Below, piece by piece: positions 1 to 9,469 of a stretch of DNA of 64,000 nucleotides. The notes under the pieces were generated by a model. It made no database searches and had not been told where the DNA came from. It worked only from the letters and a program-made list of their open reading frames with translations. The stretch comes from CAWBOV01 sp963790525. GTDB taxonomy: Bacteria; Actinomycetota; Actinomycetes; Mycobacteriales; Jatrophihabitantaceae. Position 1 is the stretch's first letter, and the number at the start of each line of letters is the position of its first letter. The DNA lies in NCBI GenBank assembly GCA_963790525.1, contig CAWBOV010000006.1, forward strand, positions 248,001 through 312,000. The letters run 5' to 3'. Both the position numbers and the translations under genes were made by a program.

Positions 1-618
1 GGCGGCGGTCACCGGTGCCCGGCTCGGAGGCAATGTGACTGCCGACCCGTTCCACCTGTCGAACACGGCGCCGACGGCCAGCCCGGCCCGCCGGTAGAGG
101 GAGCCGACCGTCGGGGACACGATGACGAACAGGAGGGCGGCCAGCGCCGCCACATAGGCCAGGTACTTCAACCAGCTCACCGTCGCCAGCACGATCACGG
201 CCGGTTCGGAGGGCGTGCGCTGGAGGAACAGCAGCGCGAGCAGGTCCTCGACGACGTCGAGCAACCCCGCGCCCAGGACGAGAGCCCAGGTCTGGTCGAG
301 GATCCGCCCGCGGCGGTAGGCGGGGAGCCAGTGGGCGGCGCCGGTCAGCGCGAGCGGAACCAGCACGACCAGCCAGCTCGCGATGAAGACCAGGTCGAGC
401 AGCAGCCCCTTCCGGGTGGCGTGGGCACCGCCGGATTCGGTGACGGCCGCCGCGAACGCCCTCGGTGTCCCCGCCAGCGTCAGCCGCGTCTCGTGGGAGT
501 TCGCCGTGTTCGTCGCCGAGAAGTAGCCGAACAGCACGGGCGGGAGCAACGCGGCCAGTGCCCACCACCGCGATCTCATCCGCAGGATCAGCCCGCGGAC
601 ACGCTGCCCCACGCCCAT
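1..618 (-). CDS. Integral membrane protein, C-terminus beyond window start
   Basis: An open frame of 206 codons reads leftward from an ATG at 618 and leaves the window without a stop, so the C-terminus is missing. The N-terminus is basic (MGVGQRVRGLILRMRSRW) and leads into a first hydrophobic segment (about residues 18-32). Further hydrophobic segments lie near residues 74-95 (LVFIASWLVVLVPLAL), 109-122 and 140-165. An acidic pair (DVVEDLLALLFL) sits at the start of the second half. I do not recognise the family. The number and spacing of hydrophobic segments support a four-helix or larger membrane protein of unknown role. The neighbouring SDR gene lies 121 bases upstream on the same strand, and I see no sign of an operon link. 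Confidence 0.6.
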   Translation of the reverse strand, partial: MGVGQRVRGLILRMRSRWWALAALLPPVLFGYFSATNTANSHETRLTLAGTPRAFAAAVTESGGAHATRKGLLLDLVFIASWLVVLVPLALTGAAHWLPAYRRGRILDQTWALVLGAGLLDVVEDLLALLFLQRTPSEPAVIVLATVSWLKYLAYVAALAALLFVIVSPTVGSLYRRAGLAVGAVFDRWNGSAVTLPPSRAPVTAA

Positions 619-739
619 CGTGCGCCCCTCGGCTCCGGTCGGTCACGATCCTGCTGGCTCGCGCATACCCGCGCAAGAAGCTTCCCGATCGAGATTCACC
701 GTCGCCCACCGCCGCGTACCGGCGGCGTCCGGGAGCGGG

Positions 740-1510
740 TCAGCCGGGCGGGACCAACCCGCCGTCCACGGCGATCACCTGGCCGGTCACGTAGGCGGCG
801 CCGGGGCTGGCGAGGAAGTGCACAGCGGCAGCGATCTCGTCGGTCAGGGCGGGGCGTCCCAACGCGACCCGCGCCAGCAGCTTCTCGTGCCGCTCGGGCG
901 AGATCCGGCCGGCGAGGAGTTCCGTACCGGCGGTGTAGCCGGGCGAGACGACGTTCGCGGTGATGCCGTCCGGACCGTAATGCGCCGCGAGGAACAGGAT
1001 CCACCCGTGCAGACCGGACTTCGCTAGCACGTAGGGCGCGCTCGCCCCGCCCGATGCCGCGGACTGGGAGCCGATGACGACCACGCGCGCGCCCGGTCGG
1101 GCCAGGTACGGATCGAGCGCCTCCACCAGCAGGACCGCCGTCAGCACGTTGGCCTGGAAGGCCGCTCGCCACGCCTCCGCCACCTGGCCGAGCGATCCCT
1201 CGGCACGCGGCGACGGGCCGCCGGCGTTGGCGACCACGATGTCCACCGGAGTGCCCCGCTCGGCCACCGCGGCGGCGACCAGCTCCGCCCCCGCGGGGTC
1301 GGACAGGTCGGCGGCGAGCCAGGTGACCTCACCGCCGCCCGATGCGGTGAGCTCGGACGCGGTCGCCGCGAGGACGTCGGCCCGGCGACCCACGATCAGG
1401 ACGTCGGTGCCGTCGCGGCTGAGCCAGTCCGCGATGGCCCGGCCGATGCCGGTGCCACCCCCGGAGACCACGGCGAAGAGGTGCTGACCTGATGGGACAC
1501 GTTCGGGCAT
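740..1510 (-). CDS. Short-chain dehydrogenase/reductase (SDR)
   Basis: The 256-residue protein is a classical SDR, which oxidises or reduces an alcohol/carbonyl with NAD(P). The dinucleotide-binding glycine motif SGGGTGIG is at residues 16-23. NAG is at 95-97, the catalytic serine is near 148-150, and the Tyr-Lys pair is Y160/K164 (YVLAK). The C-terminus has the usual VTGQVIAVDGG. The start ATG at 1508-1510 gives a normal family length with about 12 residues before the first strand. The substrate cannot be told from sequence. The gene stands alone, between the truncated membrane protein and a lipoprotein transcribed in the same direction, and is separated from the lipoprotein by a strong hairpin. 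An AT-rich patch upstream (1545-1570) may hold its promoter. Confidence 0.88.
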   Translation of the reverse strand: MPERVPSGQHLFAVVSGGGTGIGRAIADWLSRDGTDVLIVGRRADVLAATASELTASGGGEVTWLAADLSDPAGAELVAAAVAERGTPVDIVVANAGGPSPRAEGSLGQVAEAWRAAFQANVLTAVLLVEALDPYLARPGARVVVIGSQSAASGGASAPYVLAKSGLHGWILFLAAHYGPDGITANVVSPGYTAGTELLAGRISPERHEKLLARVALGRPALTDEIAAAVHFLASPGAAYVTGQVIAVDGGLVPPG

Positions 1511-1597
1511 GGCGGGGCTCCGGCCTGGGTGGCGATGGGACGACTATGTATATCCCACGTCAAGTAAGTGCACCAGAGAATGCCTGCCGAGAATGGT

Positions 1598-1639
1598 CAT
1601 CGGGCTGCGGCACCCCCCTCCGGGTGCCGCAGCCCGATG
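1598..1639 (-). terminator. Hairpin terminator after the lipoprotein gene
   Basis: A perfect 18-bp inverted repeat (1598-1615 pairing with 1622-1639) encloses a six-base loop. It starts 21 bases beyond the stop of the minus-strand lipoprotein gene. No T-run follows on either strand, as is common for terminators in GC-rich actinobacteria. It would also insulate the SDR gene downstream. Confidence 0.75.
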
Positions 1640-1660
1640 CGTCGCGGGCAGGACGAGGCG

Positions 1661-2908
1661 TCAGAACGTCACGGCGGACCACTCCGCGCCGGCGTTGTTG
1701 CTGAGGTAGAGAGCCATCCCGTACAGGACGGCGATTCCGCGGTGTGCGTCGGTGAAGCCGAGGTCGGTCCACGGCGACCCACCACCGGTGAAGACGTTCA
1801 GCGGGACGGTGTAGCTGCCGCCGTCGTTGACCGTGCGTCGGAGCTCGCTCGAGCCGGAACTCGCTGCGACGACGAGAACACCGGCGCCGTTGTCGGCGAT
1901 CCCCGCCACACCCGACGGGATGCGGATCGTCGAGCCGGACCGGGAGAACGACGCTCCCGAATCGCTGGAGCCCAGTAGCTGCGCCTCAGCGGTGCCGGCC
2001 GCGGGGCCGCCCACGCAGAGGAGGTCCTGGTGCACACCGTCGGGCGACGCGAACTGGCTCGACGATGCCCCACCGAAGTAGGAAGCGCAGGGTTGGGCGA
2101 CGCGGGAGGCCGCGCCCGTTCCGACACCGTGGTAGATACCGCCCGGCAGCGAGAGCCACCATCCGCCCTTCTCGACCGTCAGCAGCGGCTCGGAGTCCCG
2201 GCTGCGCGCCGAGACCACGGACAGCGTCGCCACGCTGTGCCACACGTTGCTGCCGATGCGCGCGGCGAGTACCTGGGTGGTCGTCGTGCAGGCTGTGTTG
2301 CCGCCGGATCCGGGGTTGCACGAGTCGGTGGCGACGTACACATAGCCACCGCCGCTCTCCAGGCTGCTGATGCCGATGCCGGGTGCCGTGATGTGGATCT
2401 GCTGCCAGGTGGCGCCGCCGTCGCGCGTGGACCAGAGCTCGCGGCCGTACACCCACCCGTCCTGCTGGTCGGCGAACCGGATCCCGTGCACCTGCGCGGC
2501 GATCGCCTGCTCGTCGAGGGTCAGCGCGGCCTTCGGTGCGGGGATGCCCTGCCAGGTGGCGCCGCCGTCACGGGTACGCACGATCGACGTGCAGGGCTGG
2601 GCTGGGCAGGGTGCCGTACCCAGCACCCAGCCGTCGTCGGTGTCGACGAAGGTCGCCGACGTCGGCTTGAACCCCGCGGGCACCGAACCTCCGCCCGGTC
2701 CCGAGGACGGGGTGGTCGAGGTGGACCGGGTCGCCCCGCCGCTCGTGGTGGTGGTCGGGCGTGACGACGTGGACGTGGTCGGCGAGGAGTGTGTGGTCGA
2801 GCCACCGGTCGGCTGCGAGCCCGATCCCTGCGCTCCCGTGCTCGAACCGCACGCGGCCAGCAGCGCCGTGGCGGCGGCCAACGCGGCGATGCGAAGGGAT
2901 CTGCTCAT
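1661..2908 (-). CDS. Secreted lipoprotein with Asp-box (BNR-type) repeats
   Basis: The 415-residue protein begins with a signal peptide ending in a lipobox (LLAAC, lipid-modified Cys20). A Ser/Thr-rich linker follows to about residue 75. The rest is a beta-propeller-like domain. Asp-box repeats of the S/T-x-D-x-G-x-T-W type recur: RTRDGGATWQ, STRDGGATWQ, a degenerate SSDSGASFS, and TVNDGGSY. Related folds occur in sialidases, photosystem assembly factors and sortilin-like receptors. The sialidase catalytic arginine triad is not evident, so I would not call it a glycosidase. It should be anchored on the outer face of the membrane with the propeller displayed. The gene is monocistronic, with a hairpin terminator just past its stop. 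Confidence 0.8.
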   Translation of the reverse strand: MSRSLRIAALAAATALLAACGSSTGAQGSGSQPTGGSTTHSSPTTSTSSRPTTTTSGGATRSTSTTPSSGPGGGSVPAGFKPTSATFVDTDDGWVLGTAPCPAQPCTSIVRTRDGGATWQGIPAPKAALTLDEQAIAAQVHGIRFADQQDGWVYGRELWSTRDGGATWQQIHITAPGIGISSLESGGGYVYVATDSCNPGSGGNTACTTTTQVLAARIGSNVWHSVATLSVVSARSRDSEPLLTVEKGGWWLSLPGGIYHGVGTGAASRVAQPCASYFGGASSSQFASPDGVHQDLLCVGGPAAGTAEAQLLGSSDSGASFSRSGSTIRIPSGVAGIADNGAGVLVVAASSGSSELRRTVNDGGSYTVPLNVFTGGGSPWTDLGFTDAHRGIAVLYGMALYLSNNAGAEWSAVTF

Positions 2909-3010
2909 TGCGACCTCCCAGTCGGGGTAGTGCGATGAGAAGACAGCCGGGAGGGCGAAAGTGTTGCGTCTGTGGCGTATGAGATCCGGGGACGAGGCCG
3001 CCGGGTCCGG

Positions 3011-3484
3011 TCAGGGCAGCTCCATCGTCTGCGATCGCTCCAGTTCGGCGAAGGCACCGTCTATCAGCTCGTCCAGCTCGGTACCGGTCCGGGTCAGCAG
3101 GACCGCGACGAGCAGGGCGACGTGCCCGTGGAGTGCGGACGGCGCGAGACCCGGCAGGTCCTCCTCGGCGAACATCCCCAGCGCACCGGTCAGGCCGAGG
3201 AGCAGCAGGTTCTCGTCGACCGGGGCGAACCAGGTGCCGGCCAGCTCCCGGCACCGTGCGATCACGTCCTCGGCGTCGTCCCCGCCGACCCCGTCCGGGA
3301 ACGAGCGCTCGAGCAGACCGCGCACGACGGCGCCGTGCACCACCGCCACCGCGTCCGCGTTCTGTCCCGCCAGTGTCCGGGTCGCGGCCAGGAGCGCCTC
3401 GGCGTCCTGCTCCAGCACCGCGGCGTGCGCGGCGACCGTGGCCTCGGCGATGACACGGGCTGCGGCGGGGCGGCGCGGACGCAT
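3011..3484 (-). CDS. Small helical protein of unknown function
   Basis: This is a 157-residue acidic, Ala/Leu-rich protein with no signal peptide or membrane segment. A short basic start (MRPRRPAAARV) is followed by what look like five or six amphipathic helices. The overall look, with helices such as ALLAATRTLAG and LLLLGLTGALGMFAEE, recalls the C-terminal ligand-binding half of TetR-type regulators, but there is no helix-turn-helix part. I do not recognise a named family. Codon use fits the region, with strong third-position GC, which supports a real gene. It stands alone, 98 bases from the divergent peroxiredoxin start. Confidence 0.55.
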   Translation of the reverse strand: MRPRRPAAARVIAEATVAAHAAVLEQDAEALLAATRTLAGQNADAVAVVHGAVVRGLLERSFPDGVGGDDAEDVIARCRELAGTWFAPVDENLLLLGLTGALGMFAEEDLPGLAPSALHGHVALLVAVLLTRTGTELDELIDGAFAELERSQTMELP

Positions 3485-3582
3485 ACGGGTCAGCCTGCCA
3501 GACCGGCCGGGGGAGCTCCCGCGACCGGCGCGCGCCGGGGCCCGATGAGCGGTCCGGCTCGGGGGGCTCTAGCGTGGGACCG

Positions 3583-4038
3583 ATGGACACCGGAGATCTC
3601 GTCACCGATTTCGAACTGCCCGACCAGGACGGCACCCCGCGCCGGCTGAGCTCGCTGCTCGCCACCGGTCCCGTCGTCCTGTTCTTCTACCCGGCCGCGA
3701 TGACCGGCGGCTGCACGGCCGAGAGCTGCCAGTTCCGCGACCTGGGTGCGGAGTTCGCCGCCGCCGGTGCGCAGCGGGTGGGCATCAGCACCGACCCGGT
3801 CGCCAAGCAGAAGCAGTTCGCGGAGCTGAACTCCTTCGACTACCCGCTCCTGTCGGACGAGGCAGGGGACGTGGCGCGGCAGTTCGGCGTCAAGCGCCGG
3901 TTCGGACCGCTGCCCGTCAAGCGCAAGACGTTCGTGATCGGCACCGACAGCCGGATCGTCAGCGTCATCAGCAGCGAGTTCTCGATGACCAAGCACGCCG
4001 ACGACGCACTTGCCGCGGTGGCTACTCTGCGAGGGTAG
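3583..4038 (+). CDS. bcp: Bcp-type peroxiredoxin (thioredoxin-dependent thiol peroxidase)
   Basis: The enzyme reduces peroxides with a cysteine thiol and is recycled by thioredoxin or a similar donor in the cytosol. From ATG 3583 the protein has 151 residues, the usual Bcp/PrxQ size. The peroxidatic Cys44 lies in MTGGCTAESC, and the resolving Cys49 is five residues later, the helix-internal pair typical of this class. An upstream GTG at 3574 would add only three residues and has a worse position. The next gene, a semialdehyde dehydrogenase, begins about 26 bases after the stop, so the two are probably co-transcribed. Confidence 0.87.
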   Translation: MDTGDLVTDFELPDQDGTPRRLSSLLATGPVVLFFYPAAMTGGCTAESCQFRDLGAEFAAAGAQRVGISTDPVAKQKQFAELNSFDYPLLSDEAGDVARQFGVKRRFGPLPVKRKTFVIGTDSRIVSVISSEFSMTKHADDALAAVATLRG

Positions 4039-4064
4039 ACCCCGACCACCTGGAGGGCAGTTCC

Positions 4065-5519
4065 ATCGCCAGCACCCGCACGCTCCCGGCCGATGTCCCC
4101 ACCCAGCTGCTCATCGGCGGTGACTGGTGCGACGGCTCCGCCGGCACGTTCGACGTCCTGAACCCGTCCACCGGCGAGGTCCTGGCCCGTGCTGCCCGCC
4201 CCGGCCTGGACGATCTCGACCGGGCGCTGGCGGCCGCCGATGCCGCCCTTCCGGGATGGTCGGCCACCGCACCACGCGAGCGCGCCGAGGTCCTGCGCCG
4301 CACGTTCGAGCTGATGATGTCCCACCGCGAGGAGCTCGCGCTGGTGATGAGCCTGGAGATGGGCAAGTCGCTCTCGGACGCGCGCGGCGAGGTCGCCTAC
4401 GCGGCGGAGTTCTTCCGGTGGTTCTCCGAGGAGGCCGTGCGCATCAGCGGTGACCTGCGGTGGGCGCCGTCCGGTGCGAACCGCATCCTGACCTTCCGCC
4501 GGCCCGTGGGCGTCGCGCTCCTGCTCACGCCGTGGAACTTCCCGGCGGCAATGGCCACGCGCAAGATCGCTCCGGCGCTGGCCGCGGGATGCACCGTCAT
4601 CCTCAAGCCGCCGGGGGAGACCCCGCTGACCGCGCTGTTCGTGGGACGCCTGCTCGCCGAGGCGGGCGCGCCCGACGGAGTGGTCAACATGCTGGCCACA
4701 GACGACCCGGGGGAGCTCGTGTCCACCGCGCTCGCGGACCGGCGCGTGCGCAAGATGTCCTTCACCGGCTCGACGAACGTGGGCCGGATGCTGCTCAAGC
4801 AGGCCGCCGACCGCGTCGTGAACACCACGATGGAACTGGGCGGCAACGACCCCTTCATCGTGCTCGACGACGCCGATCTCGACGCCGCGGTCGCCGGTGC
4901 GATGCAGGCCAAGATGCGCAACGGCGGCCAGGCCTGCACCGCCGCCAACCGGTTCTTCGTCCACGAGGCCGTCGCGGCACAGTTCGCCGCCAAGCTCGCC
5001 GCCGAGATGGGCGCGCTGCGCCTCGGGCCGGGGGCGGACGAGGAGACCCAGCTCGGGCCGATGGTCAGCGCGCGCGCGGTGGACGGAATCGCCGACAAGG
5101 TCGACCGGTCCGTCGCGGCCGGCGCCCGTGTGGTGCTCGGCGGGACCCGGCTCGACCGCCCGGGCTTCTTCTACCCGGCCACGGTGCTCGCCGACGTCCC
5201 GCGGGACTCCGCCGTCGCGGTCGAGGAGGTGTTCGGTCCGGTGGCGCCGATCATCACCGTCTCCGGTGAGGACGAGGCGCTCGCCCTCGCCAACGACAGC
5301 GAGATGGGCCTGGCCGGGTACGTCTACACCCGCGACCTCGCTCGGGGACTGCGAGTCAGCGAACGGCTGGAGGTCGGGATGATCGGCCTCAACCGCGGGA
5401 TCCTGTCCGACCCCGCCGCCCCGTTCGGCGGTCTGAAGCAGTCCGGCCTGGGCCGTGAGGGCAGCTTCGAGGGGATCGACGCGTACCTGGAGACGAACTA
5501 TGTCGCCACCAGTTGGTGA
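4065..5519 (+). CDS. gabD: Succinate-semialdehyde dehydrogenase, NAD(P)-dependent; apparent ATC start
   Basis: This aldehyde dehydrogenase oxidises succinic semialdehyde to succinate, the last step of GABA and 4-hydroxybutyrate catabolism. The general-base Glu257 (MELGGND) and nucleophile Cys291 (GGQACT) are present, as are the NAD-binding segment TPWNFPAAM and the C-terminal FGGLKQSGLG. Conserved N-terminal sequence (LLIGGDWCDG and on) is in frame from about 4080. No ATG, GTG or TTG occurs between there and 4314, and 4314 would cut off about 83 conserved residues. A GGAGGG at 4052-4057 is followed seven bases later by ATC at 4065, which I take as the start (484 residues). A base-call error at the start codon is the alternative. 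Related semialdehydes cannot be excluded as substrate. Confidence 0.85.
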   Translation: MASTRTLPADVPTQLLIGGDWCDGSAGTFDVLNPSTGEVLARAARPGLDDLDRALAAADAALPGWSATAPRERAEVLRRTFELMMSHREELALVMSLEMGKSLSDARGEVAYAAEFFRWFSEEAVRISGDLRWAPSGANRILTFRRPVGVALLLTPWNFPAAMATRKIAPALAAGCTVILKPPGETPLTALFVGRLLAEAGAPDGVVNMLATDDPGELVSTALADRRVRKMSFTGSTNVGRMLLKQAADRVVNTTMELGGNDPFIVLDDADLDAAVAGAMQAKMRNGGQACTAANRFFVHEAVAAQFAAKLAAEMGALRLGPGADEETQLGPMVSARAVDGIADKVDRSVAAGARVVLGGTRLDRPGFFYPATVLADVPRDSAVAVEEVFGPVAPIITVSGEDEALALANDSEMGLAGYVYTRDLARGLRVSERLEVGMIGLNRGILSDPAAPFGGLKQSGLGREGSFEGIDAYLETNYVATSW

Positions 5520-5570
5520 CCGCGTTGGGCGGTAACGCAGGCGTCATGGGCGTGGCATAGGTTCTCCGCC

Positions 5571-5873
5571 ATGCGCCTGAGCCAGCACGAACAGGAACGG
5601 CTGATGATCTCTGTCGCCGCCGACCTGGCACTGCGCCGCCGGGCCCGCGGCCTGCGCCTGAACCACCCCGAGGCCGTCGCCGTCCTGACGTCCTTCGTGC
5701 TCGAGGGAGCGCGCGACGGCACCAGCGTGGCCGAGCTGATGAGCTCCGGCCGCGCCGTGCTGTCCCGAGCCGACGTCATGGACGGCATCCCCGAGATGAT
5801 CGAGTCCGTGCAGGTGGAGGCGACCTTCCCCGACGGCACGAAGCTCGTCACCATCCACCAGCCGATCGTATGA
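5571..5873 (+). CDS. ureA: Urease subunit gamma
   Basis: This is the smallest structural subunit of nickel urease, which hydrolyses urea to ammonia and carbamate. The 100-residue protein matches the family along its length: MRLSQHEQERLMISVAADLA at the start, LNHPEAVAVLTSFVLEGARDG in the middle and ATFPDGTKLVTIHQPI at the end. It is the first gene of ureABCFGD. The three structural genes are separate, as in most actinobacteria, not fused as in Helicobacter. The gap to the upstream dehydrogenase is 51 bases, so the urease operon may have its own promoter there. It holds TAACGC, 17 bases, then CATAGG, a weak match. Confidence 0.97.
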   Translation: MRLSQHEQERLMISVAADLALRRRARGLRLNHPEAVAVLTSFVLEGARDGTSVAELMSSGRAVLSRADVMDGIPEMIESVQVEATFPDGTKLVTIHQPIV

Positions 5874-5895
5874 ACCCCTCCGCGACGGTGACGCG

Positions 5896-6246
5896 ATGAT
5901 CCCGGGTGAGGTGCTCCCCGCCGACGGCACGGTCGCGCTCAACGCCGGGCGCCCCACCGTCACGATCGAGGTGGAGAACGCCGGCGACCGCCCCGTCCAG
6001 GTCGGTTCGCACTACCACTTCGCGGCGGTGAACCCGGCGCTGCGCTTCGACCGGGCTGCCGCCCGCGGCTTCCGCCTGGACATCCCGGCCGGGACGTCCA
6101 CCCGCTTCGAGCCCGGGATCCGGCACGAGGTCACGCTGGTCGCCCTCGGCGGCAACCGCGTCGTCCCCGGCCTCCGCCTGGACACCGGTGACGCCGACCT
6201 CGACGGCGCCGACCACGGCACGATCGAGGAGAGCAGCCGGACATGA
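5896..6246 (+). CDS. ureB: Urease subunit beta
   Basis: This is the second structural subunit of urease. The 116-residue protein starts MIPGEVLPADG and carries the family core VGSHYHFAAVN, LDIPAGTSTRFEPG and the C-terminal VALGGNRVVPGL. It assembles with UreA and UreC into the (alpha-beta-gamma)3 enzyme and has no catalytic residues of its own. The gene is 22 bases after ureA and overlaps ureC by four bases (ATGA), which suggests translational coupling and matched subunit amounts. Confidence 0.97.
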   Translation: MIPGEVLPADGTVALNAGRPTVTIEVENAGDRPVQVGSHYHFAAVNPALRFDRAAARGFRLDIPAGTSTRFEPGIRHEVTLVALGGNRVVPGLRLDTGDADLDGADHGTIEESSRT

Positions 6247-7967
6247 GCGACATCTCCCGGTCGCGGTACGCCGCGCTGTACGGGCCGACGGTCGGCGATC
6301 GCGTCCGGCTGGCGGATACGGACCTGCTGATCGAGGTCACCGAGGATCGCTGCGGTGGTCCGGGTCGGGCCGGCGACGAGGCGGTGTTCGGCGGCGGGAA
6401 GGTGATCCGCGAGTCGATGGGACAGGCCGTCGCGACCCGGGCGCAGGGAACTCCCGACCTGGTGATCACCGGCGTCGTCGTCCTGGACCACTGGGGCATC
6501 GTGAAGGCCGACGTGGGGATCCGGGACGGGCGCATCGTCGCGCTGGGCAAGGCCGGGAACCCGGACATCATGGACGGCGTCCATCCGGACCTGGTGATCG
6601 GCCCGTCGACGGAGATCATCGCGGGCAACGGCAAGATCCTCACGGCGGGCGGCGTCGACAGCCACGTCCACCTGATCGCTCCGCAGCAGATCCCGGTCGC
6701 CCTCGCCGCCGGGATCACCACGCTGATCGGTGGGGGGACGGGCCCCGCCGAAGGCACGAAGGCCACCACCGTGACACCAGGCGCGTTCTGGCTCACCGCG
6801 ATGATGGCCGCGCTCACCGACTGGCCCGTCAACGTCGTGCTGCTCGGCAAGGGCAACACCGTCTCCGCCGAGGGGTTGCGCGAGCAACTGCGCGCCGGTG
6901 CCGCCGGGTTCAAGCTGCACGAGGACTGGGGGACGACGCCCGCGGCGATCGATGCCTGCCTGACGGTCGCGCAGGACGAGGGCGTCCAGGTCGCGATCCA
7001 CACCGACACGCTCAACGAGGCCGGTTACCTGGAGTCGACCCTCGCCGCGATCGGTGGCCGCCCGATCCACACGTACCACACGGAGGGCGCCGGGGGCGGG
7101 CACGCGCCGGACATCATCCGGGTCGCCTCCCACCCCAACGTGCTGCCCAGCTCCACCAACCCGACGCGCCCATACACGCGCAACACGCTGGACGAACACC
7201 TCGACATGCTGATGGTGTGCCATCACCTCAACCCGTCGCTGGTCGAGGACCTCGCCTTCGCCGAGAGCCGCATCCGGCCGACCACCATGGCGGCCGAGGA
7301 CATCCTGCACGACATGGGCGCAATCTCCATGATCGGCAGCGATTCGCAGGCGATGGGGCGCATCGGCGAGACCATCATCCGCACCTGGCAGACGGCGCAC
7401 GTGATGAAGCTCAGCCGGGGCACGCTGGCGGGCGACACGGCCCGGTCGGACAACCTGCGCGCGCGCCGCTACGTCGCCAAGTACACGATCGCGCCGGCCG
7501 TCACGCACGGCCTCGACGCGGAGATCGGCTCGGTGGAGACGGGCAAGCTCGCCGACCTCGTGCTGTGGGAGCCGGCGTTCTTCGGCGTCAAGCCGGACCT
7601 GGTGCTGAAGTCAGGGGTGATCGCGTGGGCCCAGATGGGCGACGCGAACGCGTCCATCCCGACGCCCCAGCCCATCCTGCCCAGGCCGATGTTCGGTGCC
7701 GCGTCGGCGCTGTCGGCCCGCCTGGGCGTCCAGTTCGTCTCCTCTGCCGCGCTCGAGGACGGATTGGAGGAGCGGTGGGAGAGTGCCCGGCCGCTCGTGG
7801 CCACCAGGGACGTCAGCGCTCTCAGCAAGGCCGATCTGCCCCTGAACGACGCGCTGCCGGAGATCGAGGTCGACCCGGACAGCTTCCAGGTGCGCATCGA
7901 CGGGGTGAGCGTGGAGGCCAACCCTCCGGCGGAACTGCCCATGGCCCAGCGCTACTTCCTGTTCTGA
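6243..7967 (+). CDS. ureC: Urease subunit alpha (catalytic, di-nickel)
   Basis: This is the catalytic subunit, a 574-residue amidohydrolase-fold protein. The nickel ligands H141 and H143 (SHVHLI) are visible, as is the lysine carbamylated to bridge the two nickels, K224 (GFKLHEDWG). The histidine-containing segments HTDTLNE and HTYHTEGAGGGHAPD and the active-site flap MVCHHLNPS are also present, as is the final aspartate ligand in IGSDSQAMGR. All positions are offset by seven from the Klebsiella enzyme, and nothing is missing, so the enzyme should be active once nickel is loaded. It lies between ureB (four-base overlap) and ureF. Confidence 0.98.
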   Translation: MSDISRSRYAALYGPTVGDRVRLADTDLLIEVTEDRCGGPGRAGDEAVFGGGKVIRESMGQAVATRAQGTPDLVITGVVVLDHWGIVKADVGIRDGRIVALGKAGNPDIMDGVHPDLVIGPSTEIIAGNGKILTAGGVDSHVHLIAPQQIPVALAAGITTLIGGGTGPAEGTKATTVTPGAFWLTAMMAALTDWPVNVVLLGKGNTVSAEGLREQLRAGAAGFKLHEDWGTTPAAIDACLTVAQDEGVQVAIHTDTLNEAGYLESTLAAIGGRPIHTYHTEGAGGGHAPDIIRVASHPNVLPSSTNPTRPYTRNTLDEHLDMLMVCHHLNPSLVEDLAFAESRIRPTTMAAEDILHDMGAISMIGSDSQAMGRIGETIIRTWQTAHVMKLSRGTLAGDTARSDNLRARRYVAKYTIAPAVTHGLDAEIGSVETGKLADLVLWEPAFFGVKPDLVLKSGVIAWAQMGDANASIPTPQPILPRPMFGAASALSARLGVQFVSSAALEDGLEERWESARPLVATRDVSALSKADLPLNDALPEIEVDPDSFQVRIDGVSVEANPPAELPMAQRYFLF

Positions 7968-7975
7968 GTGACCGG

Positions 7976-8684
7976 ATGACCGATGCCACCGGGAGCGCCG
8001 GGCTCAACCTGCAGCTGCTCCTCCTGCTGGACTCCCGCTCGCCGGCCGGTGGCCACGGACACTCCGCGGGCGTCGAGGCCGCCGTGGGCGCCGGCTTCGT
8101 CAGCTGCCCGGACGATCTGGAGACCTTCTGCCGGGCCCGGCTGGCGACGGCCGGACGGGTGGCGGCGGCCTTCGCGGCGACGGCCCACGCGGCGTGGTCG
8201 CGGCACGCTCCCGCCGATCACTGGGCCGAGCTGGACGGCGAACTCGAGGCACGCCTGACCGCGGCGGCCTCCCGGGCGGCGTCGCGCTCCCTGGGGCGCG
8301 GGTTGCGGCGACTGCTGTCGGCATCGGCTCCGGAGCTGACCGGGTCCTTCGACGCCGCCTGGCAGGACTGCCCCCGCCCGGCGCCGCACCATGCCCTCGT
8401 GCTGGGGGCGGGGGTGGCGGCAGCGGGCGGCACCGCGCTCGACGCCGCCCGGGCCGCCGCCTTCGGGTGCGTGACCGTGCCCGGGTCGGCCTCCCTGCGG
8501 CTGCTCGGCCTGGACCCGTACCAGGTGCATGCGCTGTCGGCACGCCTGGTCGGAGCCACCGAGGAGGTCGCGGCGGCAGCGGTCGTCGCAGCGCAACGCT
8601 GCCTGCCCGCGCAGCTGCCGGCCGACTCCGCCCCGGCCATGGACAACCTCGCCGAATTCCATCTACAGCAGGAGGTGCGTCTCT

Positions 8685-8695
<11 letters not shown>
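7976..8695 (+). CDS. ureF: Urease accessory protein UreF
   Basis: UreF joins UreD and UreG on apo-urease and gates GTP-driven nickel delivery. The 239-residue, mostly helical protein has the family start LLLLLDSRSPAGGHGHSAGVE and a C-terminal LLGLDPYQVHALSARL. The ATG at 7976 lies eight bases after the ureC stop. A very long frame runs through ureC in this register and continues into ureF, but only the part after 7976 is real. The gene overlaps ureG by 11 bases. Confidence 0.93.
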
Positions 8696-9455
<760 letters not shown>

Positions 9456-9469
9456 CCCTGGCGCGCGGG

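Noticed and set aside
5532..5547. GTAAC-n6-GTCAT before ureA as a GlnR box
   Set aside because: Only one half-site fits and the second is weak; too little to call a regulator site.
6188..7975. Long plus-strand frame through ureC that joins the ureF frame
   Set aside because: The part before 7976 is Arg/Gly/Pro-rich and lies under ureC; only the ureF part has family motifs.
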